In this document: positions 22,883 to 25,379 of the stretch, in pieces | Layout of the letters: each line of letters starts with the position of its first letter | Numbering within the stretch: the stretch's first letter is position 1 | Made by a program: the position numbers and the translations under genes | The notes under the pieces: generated by a model | The model's database searches: none | Told to the model about the DNA's origin: nothing | What the model saw: the letters and a program-made list of their open reading frames with translations, nothing else | Source: an uncultured Eubacterium sp. | Lineage (GTDB): Bacteria; Bacillota; Clostridia; Peptostreptococcales; Anaerovoracaceae | DNA: 25,379 bases | NCBI GenBank assembly: GCA_937894585.1 | Contig: CALBGO010000093.1 | Coordinates: 1 to 25,379, forward strand | Direction of reading: 5' to 3'

Positions 22883-22927
22883 ATACAGGCTTCAGATTTA
22901 TTCTGTTAGAGTTTTCTGCAGATGAAA

Positions 22928-23521
22928 TTATCGCCTGTCGCTCTTTCTTGAAAAGAGGAAATAGCGCGGTCTGCGGTTTTCTGTATCTTCTATGAGAACC
23001 TCCGGCGTAACATATACAAAGCATCCCGATTCACGAACACGGCCTTCTCTTTCCGACGTATGAAACTTTGTTTCAGACCAGGACGGATCGAAAATCAGAA
23101 ACTCCCCGTTGCAGTAGCTGATTGCGGTCATATAATGACCTCCTGTCGTAAACAGACCATGATAACCTTCTCTGCTTCCGCCCGGATTCAGCACTGCGCA
23201 TCCGCCGTTCTGCAGACATTCAATCAGTTCTCCGGTATTACTGGAGGTTTTTAAATCCAGATCGAATTTTTCGGCAACAACAGGCGCTAAAAATTCCATA
23301 TCGGTTCCCGGGTCCATATTAGCTCCGCAATCGATTGCCATCTGCCTGCACTCTTCCAAAGTCAAGGTCTGCAGAGTCAGTCTGTCAACCATCATACAGC
23401 AGGAACAGAGACCGCACCCTGATGATGCAATCGTACCCTTAAGCATATTTTCACTGTCCGGATTCTTCGCATCTGTAGGATAAGGCATATTCTCGTAATC
23501 GTTCTGGTTTATAAACAGCAT
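22928..23521 (-). CDS. C39-like (papain-fold) cysteine peptidase family protein
   Basis: This 197-residue protein has the order of catalytic residues seen in Peptidase_C39_2 and BtrH-like papain-fold proteins. Cys36 is in ASSGCGLCSCC, His129 in TTGGHYMTAISY and Asp145 in IFDPSW. No signal peptide or membrane segment is seen, so it should act in the cytoplasm. It is cysteine-rich around the active site (Cys36, 39, 41, 42). Substrate is unknown; next to a peptide importer, cleavage or modification of imported peptides is a reasonable guess. Of several in-frame starts, ATG 23519-23521 follows GAGGAGG five bases away. It is monocistronic, with a sigma-54-type promoter and a strong terminator, and lies between the activator gene and oppA. 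Confidence 0.75.
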   Translation of the reverse strand: MLFINQNDYENMPYPTDAKNPDSENMLKGTIASSGCGLCSCCMMVDRLTLQTLTLEECRQMAIDCGANMDPGTDMEFLAPVVAEKFDLDLKTSSNTGELIECLQNGGCAVLNPGGSREGYHGLFTTGGHYMTAISYCNGEFLIFDPSWSETKFHTSEREGRVRESGCFVYVTPEVLIEDTENRRPRYFLFSRKSDRR

Positions 23522-23622
23522 AATACTCCTCCTCATTCTGCACACGCCGCGACGGGCAGCGCAGCTTTTAATTTCTATATAATTTGCACTATATCCATAT
23601 ATTACTGCACGGATAGAAAAAA

Positions 23623-23638
23623 AGCAAGGTTAGTACCA
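23623..23638 (-). promoter_or_regulatory. Sigma-54 (-24/-12) promoter of the C39-like peptidase gene
   Basis: The minus strand reads TGGTACTAACCTTGCT, with exact GG-N10-GC spacing, TGG-AC and TTGCT. Only positions 4 and 7 differ from the consensus. Transcription would start near 23612, about 91 bases before the ATG. The heptamer CCGCATT occurs twice just upstream (23675-23681, 23688-23694). Confidence 0.75.
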
Positions 23639-23741
23639 TAGATATGTATCTTGAGATTCAAAGTTCTTTCTTTCCCGCATTTCAAAACCGCATTCCATAA
23701 CTGCAGCCGAAAATCACATTATATGGGTAAAAAAGGATTTT

Positions 23742-25379
23742 TCAAAGAAGAAATTTCTTCATACGCAGGTATTCTTCTCCCGCCGGTGTAATACGGCAGC
23801 CCCCCCGACCTCTTGCAATAGTAATCAGACCGGTTTCGCAATACTGTAAAAGCAGCTGACGCAGCTTTCCGTCACTGACCTTGATCCCGAATTCTTTCAG
23901 CTCCGAAAGCAAACCGTTTCTGCCAATCCCATGATACGGCTCCGTATGCTTTGCTATCAGAGAAAGTACAAGGTCATAAAAATCAGGAGTCTTGCAAACA
24001 ATTTCTTCCGTCTCCGCAGGCAGCGGATTCTGCATCGGATTCTCCGCAAAACCATTGGGCTGCATATGCAGAAAAGTAGGGAACTTGCGGAAAGTTTTAT
24101 AATACTTAGCGGCGTTCTCAAGCTGCCGGACATTGCCGGGCCATGTATAATTCTGCAGCACCGACTTTTGTTCTTCGGTAATTTCCGCAAACTGCCTTCC
24201 TAAAAAAGATGACATCAGCAGCAGTATATCCTTCTGACGCATACGCAAAGGCGGAAGTTCAATGGGAATGACACTGAGTCTGTAAAACAAATCGCTTCGA
24301 AACTGCCCCGACTGAACCAGCGTTTCAAGATTCTTATTACTTGCCGCAATAATATGCACATCAAGATCAATCACTTTGCTGCTGCCGATACGCATAACCT
24401 GCCGTTCCTGCAGAACACGCAGCAGCTGAATCTGCAGATTCTGAGAAATATCCCCAATTTCATCTAAGAAAATCGTTCCGTGGTTTGCCTGTTCGAACAG
24501 CCCCGCTTTTCCGGTTTTCTGCGCTCCGGTAAAAGAACCGCCTTCATAGCCGAACAGCTGACTCTCCAGAAGAGATTCAGGCAATGTGCTGCAGTTGATT
24601 GCCACAAAAGGATAGCTGCTCCTTGCCGAATAGTTGTGAATGGACTGGGCCATCAGTTCTTTTCCCGTTCCGCTTTCTCCCTGAATCAGCACAGTATAAT
24701 CGGTGTCCGCAGCTTTTTTCGCAATGGAGATCACCTCTTCCATAACCGGTGACGCGTGGACAATATCCTGAAAATGATATTTGGCAGTCAGACCGCAGGC
24801 GGCACTCTGACTGCTCAGATTCATTTCCATTTCACGAAGCTGATTCTCACTGTGAAACATAAAGCAGAAGCCCATAACCTGATCTATCAGTTTCAGAGGA
24901 AACTTCTTTACAATATAATGACTTCCCTTCAATGTCACTGTCGCATTATTTTTTACATCCTTTAAGAAGCCAGCAGAAAAATTGCCGGCAAAATCTGTTT
25001 TTTTATCTTCTCTTTCTTTCTCCTCGTCCGCAAACAGTCTTTCTGAATGTTCATTGCCGTAAATCAGATGATAGTCATTGTCTAAAACAATAATCGGAAA
25101 CGGAAGATCTCTCATCACAAGATTTATCACCTGAGTCTTAAGGTGACTGGTCAGAAAACTGGATGTCGTCTCATTTTCATGCTCCGCTAAAGATTTCAAA
25201 TGCAGAATCAGATTTCTTACAACAATATCATTTTTCAGCTGTAACACTTCCGAAATCTGTACCAATGTGCTGAATCCAATTACCCTGTAATGAAAATCTA
25301 TTACATTTGGAATATAAGAAGGAACCATATTCACTTCTCCCGGAGTCAAGGCGTACTCAAATCCTCTATATATTCCCGA
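23742..25379 (-). CDS. Sigma-54-dependent transcriptional activator (5' end outside window)
   Basis: This bacterial enhancer-binding protein is visible for 545 residues; the frame runs open through the right edge. The first residues (FEYALTPGEVNMVPSYIPNVIDF) match the end of an N-terminal domain common in clostridial activators (TPGE..LVP..V). About 130 residues are therefore probably missing. A PAS-like domain follows (visible 90-175, PIIVLDNDYHLIYGN). The AAA+ domain has Walker A GESGTGKE (234-241), GSFTGA (281-286; GAFTGA with Ser, the sigma-54 contact loop), Walker B TIFLDEIGD and FRSDLFYRLSVIPIELPPLR. The C-terminus carries a winged-helix-like domain (ELKEFGIKVSDGKLRQLL...RGRGGCRITPAG) instead of a Fis-type helix-turn-helix. 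The signal is unknown. It lies just upstream of two genes with sigma-54 promoters, its likely targets. Confidence 0.9.
   Translation of the reverse strand, partial: SGIYRGFEYALTPGEVNMVPSYIPNVIDFHYRVIGFSTLVQISEVLQLKNDIVVRNLILHLKSLAEHENETTSSFLTSHLKTQVINLVMRDLPFPIIVLDNDYHLIYGNEHSERLFADEEKEREDKKTDFAGNFSAGFLKDVKNNATVTLKGSHYIVKKFPLKLIDQVMGFCFMFHSENQLREMEMNLSSQSAACGLTAKYHFQDIVHASPVMEEVISIAKKAADTDYTVLIQGESGTGKELMAQSIHNYSARSSYPFVAINCSTLPESLLESQLFGYEGGSFTGAQKTGKAGLFEQANHGTIFLDEIGDISQNLQIQLLRVLQERQVMRIGSSKVIDLDVHIIAASNKNLETLVQSGQFRSDLFYRLSVIPIELPPLRMRQKDILLLMSSFLGRQFAEITEEQKSVLQNYTWPGNVRQLENAAKYYKTFRKFPTFLHMQPNGFAENPMQNPLPAETEEIVCKTPDFYDLVLSLIAKHTEPYHGIGRNGLLSELKEFGIKVSDGKLRQLLLQYCETGLITIARGRGGCRITPAGEEYLRMKKFLL

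Larger units (their letters stand above)
22499..22927. other. Regulatory region of the opp operon
   Basis: This is 429 bases without a gene. From left to right it holds the oppA leader (about 95 bases), a sigma-54 promoter (22604-22619) and two CodY-like palindromes. An imperfect hairpin AAGGCG/CGCCTT follows at 22666-22699, then a 9-bp inverted repeat AAATAAATG/CATTTATTT at 22700-22736. The terminator of the peptidase gene is at 22856-22882. The repeats at 22666-22736 lie about 70-145 bases upstream of the predicted start, where activator sites of sigma-54 promoters are usually found. Confidence 0.65.

Overview
The window looks like chromosome of a low-to-mid GC member of the Bacillota, class Clostridia. 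The evidence is strong AGGAGG-type ribosome binding sites, AddA rather than RecBCD, a clostridial-type sigma-54 activator, a NimA-like flavoprotein and an Ami-type peptide transporter. An anaerobe of the Anaerovoracaceae/Family XIII type is only a guess. No tRNA, rRNA, CRISPR array, insertion sequence or phage gene was recognised.

Left part (1-8000). A repeat-rich gene-poor stretch (1-934) is followed by a minus-strand pair, addA and a patatin-like phospholipase. addA diverges from gpmI (glycolysis) through a very compact symmetric promoter. A second repeat-rich gap (6870-7331) holds four 23-bp tandem repeats and three hairpins built on TGTCAGT. Next is a NimA/pyridoxamine-oxidase-like flavoprotein gene (minus) with an intrinsic-terminator-like hairpin in its leader.

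Middle part (8000-16430). An AT-rich orphan gene and a 500-base gap lead into two translationally coupled minus-strand flavoproteins (a HI0933/BaiN-like protein and a COG2509-like FAD dehydrogenase). The gap contains a 21-codon ORF whose Shine-Dalgarno lies in a hairpin. Beyond them are an HdeD/DUF308 membrane protein and a universal-stress-like protein. On the plus strand come DNA polymerase IV, apparently leaderless, and a sortase-type anchored surface protein.

Right part (16430-25379). This is one coherent block on the minus strand: a sigma-54 enhancer-binding activator (cut by the right edge), a C39-like cysteine peptidase, and oppA-oppB-oppC-oppD-oppF. Both the peptidase gene and oppA are preceded by a GG-N10-GC element that matches the sigma-54 -24/-12 consensus (23623-23638 and 22604-22619). 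I read this as a sigma-54-controlled peptide-import and peptide-processing regulon with its own activator. It is the most interesting system in the window. Two CodY-box-like palindromes sit just upstream of the oppA promoter and would add nutrient repression.
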